DNA of 64,000 nt, taken from the NCBI GenBank assembly GCA_025330725.1, contig JAIWND010000059.1, positions 1 to 64,000 on the forward strand, in the 5' to 3' direction. The notes beneath the pieces were generated by a model, which did not search any database, was not told where the DNA came from, and saw only the letters and a program-made list of their open reading frames with translations. Below, piece after piece: positions 13,101-24,333 of this stretch (the stretch's first letter is position 1; the number at the start of each line of letters is the position of its first letter). The position numbers and the translations under genes were made by a program. Source of the DNA: Chlamydoabsidia padenii (Eukaryota > Mucoromycota > Mucoromycetes > Mucorales > Cunninghamellaceae).

Positions 13101-14924
13101 CTCTTTTGATTTCATCCGACACCTCCTTTTACAATCACCGGAATTCGATCAACGCATTGCGAAATGGGATTCCTTGAATTTCAGTCATCGATCATGGACC
13201 GAGGAAGATAATCATGACAAGTTGATGGCATACCACAAGACATACCCAGAGTATTATGAATTCGAGGCCTTTTCTGCTAATAATAATAACAATAATGACG
13301 AGTTGGATCCGCCACTTCAAACCCCGATGCCGATCTATCATACCAATCTCATTGTGGATTTCGTCACTTGTATGGAATCCATCATTGCTCACTTGATTGA
13401 ACATAATCAACATCATTTATTGGCAGATATTTTGGATAAGTATGGTCATCTGTTTTGTTACCACCAATATCCATTGTCTTTTGTTTGTAATGTGTTATTG
13501 TATTATCATGAAGCCCTTAAAAATCATCCTTTATTGGTCAAACGGATCGCTCGATTGCTCGGTAAGGTGTGCTGTTTTGGTGCATGGAAATGTCTCATCG
13601 AAAAGCGTTATTTTTTCCTTCTTCTTTCTTTTGCCTGTGAGTTTAGATTTCGATCAATATGATATTGCCCCTGAAGCAGTCGCCTATGCCTTGGAAGATT
13701 CTGTGGTTACCAGTGCGTTCAACTCAAGTTATTTTGATCGTATTGTCTATAAATTATCAGGAAGTAAGTATCTCTTTCCCTCCCCTCTTCTTTATTTTTA
13801 TTCTTTACTAACCTTCTTTGTAAGATCTGAATCCACAAAAATGTGCACCAAGAACAAAAGAAAACCTTCCCGAACGACATTTTAGAGAAATTGGTAGTCC
13901 GGCTATCGAAGGCATATCCACCGCCATACTAGAAATCATGCTCACACCCATTCCACCTGAAACCGTGATTCAATCCATTCTCAATCTTACTTTACTTCGT
14001 GAATCTCACTATGTGGGTGTATCTGCATTAACGATTCATGCCGTCGGGCTTTTAATCTCCTCTTTACCACCTCAAACTTTTTTACGCCCAGTATTTGGTG
14101 AACTCAACCGAATGATCAAAACGCACCCTTCTTTACTGGAAGTGTCTGAACCATGTCGCCTCGTAAGTAGACTTTTTTTTTCTCTCTCTCTTTTCTGTCT
14201 TTTCATCTTACTTTTTTCTTCTTTTTCCTCGTCTTCCTTCTCCTCGATAGATCCGGTGTAGTGTGCCTAAGCGTGCCAATGGGAAATATGTCATGTCCCA
14301 ATCATTACCTGATCTCACCACGACCGCCGTTCTAAAAGATTCAATGAGTGCTCGATTCCGTAAAGCCATGATGTTTCCTTATATCTTCAACGATTATACC
14401 TTCAACTTGCACAATTACAGTACCAATGTGCCCAACACCTTTTTGACTTTGTTTCATAGTGTTTTACATTACTCCAGTCTGGATGGATTCACACTTTTCT
14501 TGGAATATTTGCGATCTTTACGAGTTTCCGGTAAACTTCGAACTGACGTTCAACTTTTATATGTTTGTTTCCTCCTTGGTCCTGCTCTTCATCGTATTGA
14601 AAAACTAGAAACTACCGATGCTGAGGTAACAACATCACATTTGCCCCTTTTCCCCCTCTCACTCTTTTTTTCTTTTTTTCTTTTTTTCTTTTCTTTTTTC
14701 CTCCATAGTTCATGATTGAACTGATGAATATAGTAAAACAAGTAACGGTACATATGGATATGAAAGACGGTTGGGTTACTCAGGCTTTAGAACAAGTGTT
14801 CGATTTCTTATATCATATACGTGCCAGGTTCGTTAAATCACCTGAACTGGTTTCTCAGTTAAGGAATATCATCAAAACTATGAACCCTCCTATTTCCCAA
14901 AGACTCTTAAGGCTTGTCATGTAA
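8320..14924 (+). CDS. MED23: Mediator complex subunit 23 (MED23/Sur2-like)
   Basis: Tail-module subunit of Mediator, bridging activators to RNA polymerase II. The ORF blocks at 8320, 8600-8780, 8847, 9551, 9960, 10180, 10470, 10680, 10880, 11100, 11290, 11800, 12173, 12785, 12990, 13650, 13830, 14260 and 14712 are separated by 50-200-nt introns and form one helical-repeat protein of roughly 1,400 residues, close to the family's usual size. The diagnostic part is near 13200-13560: YHKTYPEYYEFEAF, DPPLQTPMPIYHTN, LDKYGHLFCYHQYPLSFVCN and LLYYHEALKNHPLL match the order seen in animal MED23. The last exon (EQVFDFLYHIRARFVKSPE...MNPPISQRLLRLVM) matches the family's C-terminus. ATG 8320 is the first ATG of the first open exon. 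Exact splice sites in the first 500 bp are uncertain. Long T, A and G tracts lie in its introns. Confidence 0.87.
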
Positions 14925-15512
14925 AGTTATTTTTCTATCACTTGATAATAAAGAAGCTTCTCGACGGTTCTGGCATTTGTCTCATTGCTGAGAATTTCTT
15001 GTTTACACTCTTGTGTTAGATTTTAATTATTATTAGGTCTTGGAGTAACTGTGCAATAGTTATTTGACACTGTTAAAAAGTATGGGCACTTGGCTGATCT
15101 AACTCTTGATCTAATTCTTATCGTCTCATCTTCAATTGACTTTTTTTTTTTTTTACTTATGCTAATCGACCAATGAAATGCCAAACGATCTTACATTTCT
15201 GCACTGGTTTGGTTTGGTGGTAAACTTTAATCAAGGGTTTATGATCTACTTCTTCAAACAAAGGTAGTCTGCTGGTCTGTCTATTCCACCATCTTTTTTC
15301 CTACTATTGTTGATCTCAAGTATTTTGAGATTCTGTCTTACCTGCCCGATGCGGAGTCTAGATCGTATAGGGACGTGGACATATTAGATGCCTTGATTTG
15401 CTGATGGTGCTGTAAAGTGACGACTTGCTGCTTGTTGTCGAAGAGCCCGAGAAGGGAGTGCTTATGCTAAGGCTTGGTGTAATTTGGTGACCCTAGTGTT
15501 ATCAGACCACAC
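14925..15512. other. Intergenic, no gene recognised
   Basis: MED23 3' flank with an AATAAA-like ataataaag near 14946. Nothing with coding character or RNA-gene signature was seen. It runs into the left arm of the inverted repeat at 15513. Confidence 0.5.
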
Positions 15513-15804
15513 GGATTCCCGTAAATCGCCTACCCTTGGACTTTGACATTCGTGATATGGTAAGTTTAAAGTACCAAGTCTATCTCAAACATAGTGGAAA
15601 CGCATTCAGCTTCATTTTATATGTTTATAATACATGTCTAGAAGTTTTTGTTACTTTTGCATGGGTGTGAAAGGTTAAAATCAGGAATTATAAACATATA
15701 AAATGAAGCTGAATGCGTTTCCACTATGTTTGAGATAGACTTGGTACTTTAAACTTGCCATATCACGAATGTCAAAGTCCGAGGGTGGGCGATTTACGGG
15801 GATG
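15513..15804. repeat. Inverted duplication, about 118-bp arms
   Basis: The left arm (about 15513-15630) and the right arm (about 15688-15804) are reverse complements with only about five mismatches, separated by about 57 bp. Shared segments include cgtgatatgg, aagtttaaagtaccaagtc and cattcagcttcattttat. The right arm is the 3' end of the minus-strand ORF 15681-16286; the left arm is a flipped copy of that end without the rest. A transcript through it would fold into a long hairpin. Confidence 0.92.
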
Positions 15805-16286
15805 CCACCACACTCCTTGCGGAGTATGAATCGAGTTTTATAAACCTGGTGGAGCCGTGGCTGATTTGGTGATGGTGGTGCGTAGTTCCTCGATTTCCTT
15901 TTGTTGACTTCCAGTGCTTGTAGTTCGTTGAGAATGTTGGCAAATTGTAACTGAGTTTGGTGTTGTCGATCCTGTTCTTGGTGCAATGAGTCGAGGTGCG
16001 CGAGGACGTCGTCCGCAAATTGTGGCATGTCGGTATGGTGTTCATATGGTGCAATATGGAGTGTTTCTTGTTGTTGCAGTGCTGCTTGTTGTTGAGGCTG
16101 ATGCTGTTGTTGTATCAGTGCTGTTTGGTGGAATGTCTCTTGTTGTGGATCTGAACTTTCGAAGTGCTGAGCGGTTGCAGGTGTCATTGTTTCGTACGTG
16201 ACTGATCCTGTAGATGAGATGCTGTCGATGTGGGTACGGCGTTTTTTGGCTGCTTCAAGTGCTTTGGCAAGTTGAATGGAGGTCAA
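15681..16286 (-). CDS. Unrecognised Gln-rich coiled-coil ORF, possibly element-derived
   Basis: A 201-codon ORF starting MTSIQLAKALEAAKKRR. The middle is Gln/His-rich (QQQHQPQQQAALQQQ), followed by an acidic helix likely to form a coiled coil (ADDVLAHLDSLHQEQDRQHQ, FANILNELQALE), and the tail contains RPPSDFDIRDMASLKYQVYL. I do not recognise the family. A short coiled-coil protein in a gene-poor island, with its 3' end duplicated in inverted orientation, fits a retroelement Gag-like or transposon accessory ORF, but no RT, protease or transposase motif is near enough to prove it. A hairpin formed by gcggggtttgga and tccaaaacccgc lies 250-300 bp upstream. Confidence 0.4.
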   Translation of the reverse strand: MTSIQLAKALEAAKKRRTHIDSISSTGSVTYETMTPATAQHFESSDPQQETFHQTALIQQQHQPQQQAALQQQETLHIAPYEHHTDMPQFADDVLAHLDSLHQEQDRQHQTQLQFANILNELQALEVNKRKSRNYAPPSPNQPRLHQVYKTRFILRKECGGIPVNRPPSDFDIRDMASLKYQVYLKHSGNAFSFILYVYNS

Positions 16287-16289
16287 AGG

Positions 16290-16860
16290 ACTTTTAACAT
16301 TAGTTGGATTGGTGCATATGACTTTGGATCCTTAGTAGGGATTGTCGATTATTGGAGGGAGTTGAATTCGTCTCATCGTGGGTACTGAAGAATTCGCTGC
16401 AGTTGAATAAATTGCTCCTTCGATGTCGGTTGAGTGTGTGGTGCTTCCCGTGGTTGATTCGTACGGGTTGCGATCATGAAAGTTTAATACTAGAAAATAT
16501 GAGAAAAAGAGAGAGTTGTTATGTTAATGATTTTTTTGTGTGCGGGGTTTGGAGTTTTTTCATCTCTTTGAGGTTTTTTCCAAAACCCGCATTTTTATAT
16601 TAGCTCTCTTTTACTTGTACAATCCGAACTACACATTTTACTGTTTTACTTCATTATCTCTCGTTTTACCCATTTTATACGAACTGCAAATTAACACAGA
16701 ATAGAGTGCACCCTTTTTAATTTTTAAAATTTCAACCCCGACCAACTGAGAAGCTGGATCGTACATTCTTCACTGTATCATCACATTCTTTGCTTATATT
16801 ATCCCTTTATTTTTCACTTTCATTTTTTTTTTCTTTTAATCAATCAATGCATTTATTAAA
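16290..16860. other. Intergenic with a small hairpin
   Basis: AT-rich. A near-perfect inverted repeat (gcggggtttgga at about 16539 and tccaaaacccgc at about 16580) could be a hairpin or an element terminus. No ORF with coding character. Short ORFs here are not supported. Confidence 0.4.
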
Positions 16861-17516
16861 CAGTATGTCCAACCCAACACCAGTATCAGCAACGAGCTCC
16901 CCCTAGAGATCACACTATCAATGAAGTGACGAGTTACATGCGTTCTGAATTTGGAAGAATTCATGCAAGAATGAAGGAGATGAATGTTCGCCATAAATCC
17001 CAAGATAGAGTAGAAAAAATGGTGGTTATAAAACGTCCGGCAAGCAAGGAAGTTGCGACTACAAACAAAAAGGTACCATCGATGAAAGATTTGGTTATTC
17101 ATGTTATTAAACATTTTCTTTTAGCTGATAAAGAAGTAAATTTTTCAAAGAAAAGCCTTGCGAATGCCACGGACGATGATCTCATCAGCAGGGAAGACAG
17201 GAAGTGTCTTCTCATGTACAATCCGCTGGGACATTGGGCTCGGAACACGGCGGATACATTTCGCACCCTAAGTGTCAGCGATGGTAATTTCCAAGCCTAA
17301 TTGCCGACCAGCGGACAGCATTAAAAACGACTCTTGATGGCGTTACTGCCGCTCTCGGGGTGTATATCGGCCGCAGTGAAAACTCGTGGATTACGGGCAA
17401 ACTCCTGGCGGTCAAGTTTGACTATACTGGCAAAAGAAAAACCGTGCGCAATGAAGATGGTGAATCCTCACCCGTTCCTGCCCCTTTCCTCCAAAGCCCT
17501 GTTTTATTTCCCCCGT
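16860..17516 (+). pseudogene. Broken ORF of unknown family
   Basis: The frame at 16926-17300 reads basic, helical protein (MRSEFGRIHARMKEMN, VPSMKDLVIHVIKHFLLADK, LLMYNPLGHWARNTAD). After a stop at about 17300 another frame continues with equally protein-like sequence (DQRTALKTTLDGVTAALG, SWITGKLLAVKFDYTGKRK, NEDGESSPVPA) to about 17516. The change of frame without a convincing intron suggests a frameshifted gene. I do not recognise the family; the basic composition and location next to the inverted duplication suggest a mobile-element ORF. Confidence 0.4.
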
Positions 17517-17564
17517 AGATTTAAGACCCGCTCCCCTAAAAAAAAAAGACATCGTTTGATCTGA

Positions 17565-17934
17565 ATACTCACATACTATCTTTATGAAAATAAAGCAGTG
17601 AATAGATGACAAGTGGTGCCCCATTCCTTCGTTATGATATAGGTTTGTTTTTTGCTTTTCCTGATAATAAAATTGGCACAAAGATTTCAAATGAAATGAA
17701 CAATTGGATCGTATAATTACAGAGGCAGGGGTAATGCACCAATTAAATTTCGATCTTCAAATTCAAGCATTTGGGTAAATTACCCAAATAGAGCATGTTA
17801 TTTGGGGTCAAAATTTTGAGTTTCAATCAGCGACAAATTTCATACAAAATTAAATCCTTGCTAAAAGGTGTTATTTTTTGGAAGAATAGTAGTATAAGAC
17901 AACCCTTTTTATTGACTTTTAGTATAAATCCTGC
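17565..17934. other. Intergenic, ABC-F 3' flank
   Basis: AT-rich, no coding signal, no RNA gene recognised. A short palindrome-like aaattacccaaat occurs near 17775. Confidence 0.45.
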
Positions 17935-20716
17935 CTATTGCGCCATTTTTTTCTTGACTAGTTTCAATGTAGAGTTAACATAAGCATCCAATCCCTTCTC
18001 CCATCGTTTGAAAACGCCAGCACGAAGTGAATAGACTTCATTTCCTATCTGCCGATCCTCTTCTTCTTCCTCTTCTTTTTCCTGATGTTCGTGCTCCATC
18101 AACTGTTTCAAAAACCAAAAGTCGTGACTGACCAAGACGAGACATCCAGCAAATTCAGCGAGCGATTCCACTAAAAGGTCAATAGTACCCATATCCAAAT
18201 GGTTTGTGATTTCATCTAGAATGAGTACATGAGGTTGGTCATAAAGAATCATTGCCAAGACAACACGACTGCGTTGACCACCACTAAGATACTTGATGGG
18301 CCGAGTTCCAATGGCGCCAATGCCAACCGTGCCAAGTTGAGCACGACATGCCTGTTCGGATGATAAAGTATCGGGGTACTTTTCTTTGAGTAACTCGACG
18401 GGTGACATTTCCATATTGAGTGAGTCCACCACATTTTGTGTAAAGTAACCAACTCGGAGCAAAGGATTTCGCTGGACATGGCCTGCTGTCGGTTGTAGTT
18501 TACCTGTGATCAAATCGAGAAGAGTGGACTGGAAAAAAAGATGATGATGAATGGATAATTTCGAGTCATTTATTGGGATCTTTTTATTTATTACCTTTCC
18601 TGATCCATTGACACCAAGTAAAGCAATACGAGAAGTGCTTTCCAGGTTCAAGGTGACATTTTGAATAACCATAGGACCATCCTTGCTGTACCTGAAACTG
18701 ACGTTATCCAAAGCCAAGAAGGGACCATGCGTACGCAAAGGTTGAGGATCAGGGATCAAAATATCATGAGTTTTGGTCTTTTGTTCCACCACTATCTGGA
18801 CACGTTGATCGAAATGGTACCCAGCACGATAACTTTGCTTAAATCGTTTCCCATCTTCGGTTTTTTCCATTCCCAATCGATCGATTTTCTTGGTTCGTGA
18901 TACTACTTGACCAAGTCTCTTGTCATCTCCAGTGGCTTTGGCTCGTTTCAAATCTTGTTGAATGCTTGCTACAAGCTTCTTTTTCTTCATTTCTTGTTTC
19001 TATAGATATATAAGATAGTGAGATTCAAGCAGGTAGGAAGGAGTAACTTACATCCAATAATGCTTGCTTTCGGACCCTTTGTTCCTCAGTGTTGCGCTCA
19101 TAATCTTGGAAATTCCCTTTATGATAGACGAGTTTCTTGTCTTTGAGAATGATTGTTTCTTCAGTAACCTTGTTCAGAAATTCGCGATTGTGAGACACGA
19201 TAACAACAGTCATATCGGATGTTTGTTCGATCAAATACTCTTGTAACCACAAAATGGCAGGCAAATCCAAGTGATTGGTAGGTTCGTCCAGTAACAAGAT
19301 GTTGGGTTCCATGAACAAAGCTTTGGCTAGAGAAATCCGCATACGCCAGCCCCCCGAGAACACCGACACATTATGCATGATTTGTTGATCAGAAAACCCG
19401 AGACCCTTGAGGATTTTGGCTGCTTTCGCTTTAAGTGCTTGGTAATCAATCAACATGGCTTTGGCCATAATGTCACTGACCATATTGGTGGCCATACTTG
19501 GCGTGATGTATTGGTTGGGATCCTTTTTCAATAGGTTGGCATGATCGGCTTCGGTCGCTACTAATTCTTTACGTGCATCATAACCTCGGGCCCCTGATCG
19601 TTTGACGGCTATTGCATTGACTTGGCGCAAATGCTCTGTGGATCGATTGACTATGATTTGATGAATCACTGCATTGAGCTCATGTTCTTTAGGTGGGGCC
19701 ACGCCATCTGTTACCACTATAAAAGTTCAAAAAAAAAAAAGAAAAAAATAAGCTTCAAGTTTAACAAAAAGGAGAGCTTACTTTGATATTCTTCTAAAGC
19801 CAGCATGGCGTCTCGATCAGAAGACAAAACTTCATCCAAAACCGTCATGTCTTTATCATTTGTTTCCAATTGCGCAACATGAAGGATATGAAGATTTTGT
19901 GGAAGACCAGTCAAAATATCATCAGCCAGACATCGCATTAACACTAAAAAAAAAGGGGGGGGGGAAGTTATCACTATGCATGATTTTTTGTGAGTCAAAA
20001 AAGACGGCGGATGGAGACATACCTGATTTTCCTGTACCATTAGCACCTACTAGACCATATCGCACATTCTCTTTCAATCTTAAGTGAGCATCAACCAATA
20101 ATTCGAGTTGATTGACTGTGATATTGACTGTCTTGAGATCAATTTCCTTGCTAAGAGTTTCCAAAGTTTCCAAATGAAATCGACTTTGTTGTGAGGTAGC
20201 GACAATAGTTGGTGTTTCATCAATGTTATTATTATCCTCAGCCTTTTGTTTTTGACGCCGTCCTTTTCGAGTGGTTCTGGTTGTCTTTTTGGAAGTAAGA
20301 GAAAGGGGGGGGGTTCAGTTTTTATGTTTTAAAATTACATGACCGCTGATTACCTTTCTAGTCTTTTTTTCTACTTCATCTTCTTCAATAACAGGATCAT
20401 TGTTGACACTAACTGAAGGAGCGATGGATTTTTGTACTGGTGAGACAGGACGTGGAGTAGTAATGGGTTCTGACGCTGCCTTGTTTTGATCATTTGCCGA
20501 AGGAGCTTGACCAAGCTGAAGATAAAACTTGTTGATCGTATTGCCATCCATGTCAGCATCTTCTAAAAAAGCCTCGGTACTACTTCTTACTTCATCCATA
20601 TCAGGGTGAATGTCAAGATCAGCCAACATGCCTCTTAAATACTCAACGGTATCTTCATCAATAACGATCTTGTATTCTTCAAGTTGAGTGAGGAAGCGGT
20701 GTTTGAAAGTGGTCAT
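17935..20716 (-). CDS. ABC-F family ATPase (Gcn20/ABCF3-like)
   Basis: Soluble twin-ABC ATPase that acts on ribosomes rather than as a transporter; the Gcn20/ABCF3 branch works in translation and the Gcn2 stress response. Six exons on the minus strand from ATG 20716. The N-terminal helical region (EDTVEYLRGMLADLDIHPDM) and an acidic linker precede ABC1: Walker A GANGTGKS (exon end near 20030), signature FSGGWRMRIS, Walker B LLLDEPTNHLDLP and VIVSHNREFL. A Lys/Arg-rich linker leads to ABC2: Walker A GVNGSGK, split by an intron at 18600-18530, signature LSGGQRSRVVLA, Walker B-type LILDEITNHLDMG and VLVSHDFWFL. The Pro of the DEPTNHLD signature is Ile in ABC2. The C-terminus is short and basic. 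No membrane segments are seen. Which ABC-F subgroup it belongs to is uncertain; the N-terminal extension favours Gcn20/ABCF3 over Arb1. Confidence 0.85.
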
Positions 20717-21128
20717 AAGCAGAATGTTGAAAAAGTTGGAGGGAGGAAAGGTCTACATATAAACATCTTTACTGCGGCACGCGGACGGAGTTCCAATACA
20801 TTTATTATGCCTATTCTACAAGCTTGCCGCAGCTATTGAAGGAATAACGATGAAATAAAGAACAGGGAAGTTATATATTAGCCCTCTTTGGTTATTAGTA
20901 TGCATAAATACCATTTTTGTCATCATGAGACACGTGGTTTATCATCCTCATAACATACTGTATCATAGTTACTTTTTTTACCCTGACAACCACTAGCCAA
21001 TCACTAGCGAGTAAATAAACCTCGAGAAGTCGGAATTCGAAAACATAAGGAAAAACGTCCTTGAGCTCACTGACCCCATCTTTATCATCATCATCATCTC
21101 TTTTCTTCAACCTTATCTATTTCCAGTC
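20717..21128. promoter_or_regulatory. Divergent promoter region, ABC-F (-) and AP-1 beta (+)
   Basis: This 412-bp gap separates two divergent starts and so holds both 5' regions. It is AT-rich with several TATA-like words (atatat near 20870-20880) and a (TCA)n stretch near 21080-21095. No binding site could be assigned with confidence. Confidence 0.5.
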
Positions 21129-23622
21129 ATGTCTGACGCCAAGTACTTTCAACGAGGTATATAACCCTTTTATTCTTCAGGGAAAAATACACGTATATAT
21201 ATATATAACCAACAAGATTAATGGTCTTTATTCCTTCTTTTATCCAGGGAAAACCCAAGAGTTACGAGCCGAGCTCAATTCAGATAAACGAGATCCTAAA
21301 CATCAACGAAAAAAGACAGTAATGAAGAAAATTGTTGCCAACATGACGATGGGAAACGACATGTCATCATTATTTCCAGACATTCTGAATGTCATGAATG
21401 TCCCTATTCTGGAAATTAAAAAGATGGTTTATCTGTACCTTATTAATTATGCTCGAAGTAAACCTGATATGGCCATGATGGCTATTACTATGTTTATCAA
21501 GGTAAAGAACCAAGCAGATGTTTAGAAAGGGGATAGGGTAAGAATTCTCATTTTTTTCCCTTTGAGTAGGACGTTGAAGATCCTAACCCACTGATTCGAG
21601 CATTGGCAATACGGACTATGGGATATATTCAAGTGGAAAAGATCGTTGACTGTTTAATTGATCCTTTACGTCACTGTTTAAGAGACAAGGACCCTTATGT
21701 ACGAAAAACCGCGGCGATCTGTGTGGCGAAATTATACATGTACGACAATGTCTTGGTGGAAAGTGAACATTTCATTGATATGCTTCGTGATCTTCTTAGT
21801 GATCCCAATCCCACTGTAAGTCGAATATAATAAGAGAAAAAAGACAGGTTTAAACATCAACCCTTTATGACTAGGTGATTGCGAATGCTGTAGCTGCACT
21901 AACCGAAATCTCTGAACGATCTGATAATATCCAATTGAAATTGAATCATTCGATTTCAAGTAAATTAGCAGCTGCATTGAATGAATGTTCTGAGTAAGTA
22001 GAAAAGAAAGGAATCAACTAAAAAGCTGACCTTATAATATAGATGGGGACAGACTTATATCCTGGAAGCATTAATGTATTATGTCCCACAAGAACAAGGA
22101 GATGCTGAAATGTTAGCGGAACGAATCGCACCTCGATTACAACATGCCAATTCAGCAGTGGTTTTGACTTGTGTTAAAGTCATGATGTATCTGATGAATT
22201 ATATGAAGGATGAGAATGACATTTTGACGTTTTGTAAAAAACTTAGCCCCCCTCTTGGTAAGTCAGTAATATTGTTCTTTCTCGCTAACCCACTTAACAT
22301 CCTTTTGTCTATTTACCTCTATACATATAGTTACCTTACTTTCTTCTGGATCAGAAGTACAATATGTTGCTTTAAGAAACATCTTATTGGTGATCCAACG
22401 TCGTCCTGAAATTTTACGAAACGATATGAAGGTGTTTTTTTGTAAATACAACGATCCGATATATGTCAAACTTGCTAAATTAGAAATCATTTTCCGTTTG
22501 GCCAACGCGAATAATGTGGATCAAGTGCTAAGTGAATTGAAGGAATATGCAACTGAAGTGGATGTGGATTTTGTAAGGAAGGCTGTTCGTTCCATTGGCC
22601 GACTCGCTGTCAAAATTGAATCTGCTGCTGAACGATGTATCACTGCTTTATTGGATCTGATACATACCAAAGTCAATTATGTCGTACAAGAAGCCATTGT
22701 TGTGATCAAGGTAAAAAAAAAAAAAAAAAAAAAAAAAAAGAGAGAGAGAGAGAGAGGAGAAACTCAGCCTACCTTTATTTTTATTTTATTTTTATTTTTA
22801 TTTTTTGTTATTCCTTTATAGGATATCTTCCGTAAATACCCTAATCAGTATGAAAGCATCATCGGGACACTTTGTGAAAATCTCGATAATTTGGATGAAC
22901 CCGAGGCAAAGGCGGCAATGATTTGGATTATTGGTCAATATGCAGACAGAATTGAAAATGCCGATGAACTGTTGGATGATTTCCTCTACTCCTTTTTAGA
23001 TGAACCTGTTGAAGTCCAACTGGCACTACTGACTGCCACCGTCAAATTATTCATCAAACGACCTACAGCTGGTCAGGAACTTGTGCCTAAAGTATTGAAG
23101 TGGGCTACTGAAGATACTGTGAATCCTGATCTTCGTGATCGTGGTTATATTTACTGGCGATTACTATCAACGGATCCAGCCAGTGCAAAGGTAAAAAAAA
23201 AAAGGGAGGAGCTTGAAATTGAATTGACTAATGGTATTTCTTTCTATATAGGCAATTGTTCTTTCTGATAAACCATCGATTTCCACTGAAAGTGATAATA
23301 TGGATATCAATTTTTTGGATGAACTCTTATTACATATTTCTAGCTTGGCATCCATTTATCATAAAAGTCCGACGACATTTATCAATCATTATAAACCAAG
23401 ATTTTTGTTACCTTCGCCTGCTCTTCAACAACATAAATCTAATCAACATCGTCCGTCTTTTATCACCACTACACCCATTTCTTCTTCTTCAACTACCTTT
23501 CCTAGGAGTCCAGTCGCAGAAAAGTCATCCACCAATGCAACAAATGATTTAAAATACAATAGTGTTGCTGCGAACAGGTAAGAGTCCAAATTGATCTATA
23601 TATTTCAATCTTCTCACTCCTT

Positions 23623-23657
<35 letters not shown>

Positions 23658-23795
23658 GTGGGGGTTAGGCTTTCATTCAATGGAGCGACTAATGGATTCC
23701 ACTCTGTAAACCCATATGCTACTGATGTTAGTATTCAACAACCTATTCGGACTCAACAAACAACAGGTGGTGTCGATATTTTATTAGATTTATAA
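21129..23795 (+). CDS. APL2: AP-1 complex beta subunit (beta-adaptin)
   Basis: Large subunit of a clathrin adaptor for trans-Golgi/endosome sorting. Exon 1 is only [10 protein letters not shown] (21129-); exon 2 starts [20 protein letters not shown], the conserved N-terminus of beta-adaptins. HEAT-like repeats follow through 23190 ([98 protein letters not shown]). A flexible Ser/Pro/Asn-rich hinge ends in [10 protein letters not shown] at 23795, so there is no C-terminal appendage; fungal beta-adaptins commonly lack or shorten it. The final LLDL resembles a clathrin-box-like motif (inference). AP-1 is preferred over AP-2 only on general similarity. Introns contain an A26 plus GA repeat near 22713 and a T33 tract near 23624. 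The convergent ZW10 gene ends 147 bp away. Confidence 0.9.
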
Positions 23796-23941
23796 TGTTC
23801 ATCTATCATATCATTAAAGTACAAACTATCTTTTAGAATAAAAAGCAACTCTTTCTTCTGACAGACTTGGAACACTTGAGAAATATATTTAATCGGCGAT
23901 CGAAATACACGAATCGAAAAGGAAGTGATGTATTGAATTAA

Positions 23942-24295
23942 TCAATGAAAGAAAAGATCTTCATCAGCATCGGACCATCCACCACCATCATCATGATCAT
24001 CGAAGAGTGGGTCCATTGCCAAACTACTTCTAGTTGGCACTTGTGTCGTATTGTCATTATCCCCGAGATTGTTGTTGTTTGTATTTTCCTTTGGCGGTAC
24101 TACTGCTAATGCATGATCATCTAGTTCCATCAAATTTTCAGCGTCCGACCAGCCTCCACCATCATCTTCATCACCATTTAAACTATCTTTTAGAGGATCA
24201 AACTTCAACGGGGAGCATGGCGTTTTTGTTTGCGATGACTTGGTCAACAAAGGATAAGATGAAGTAGTCGGTGAGGCAGTATGCATAATGTTATC

Positions 24296-24333
<38 letters not shown>

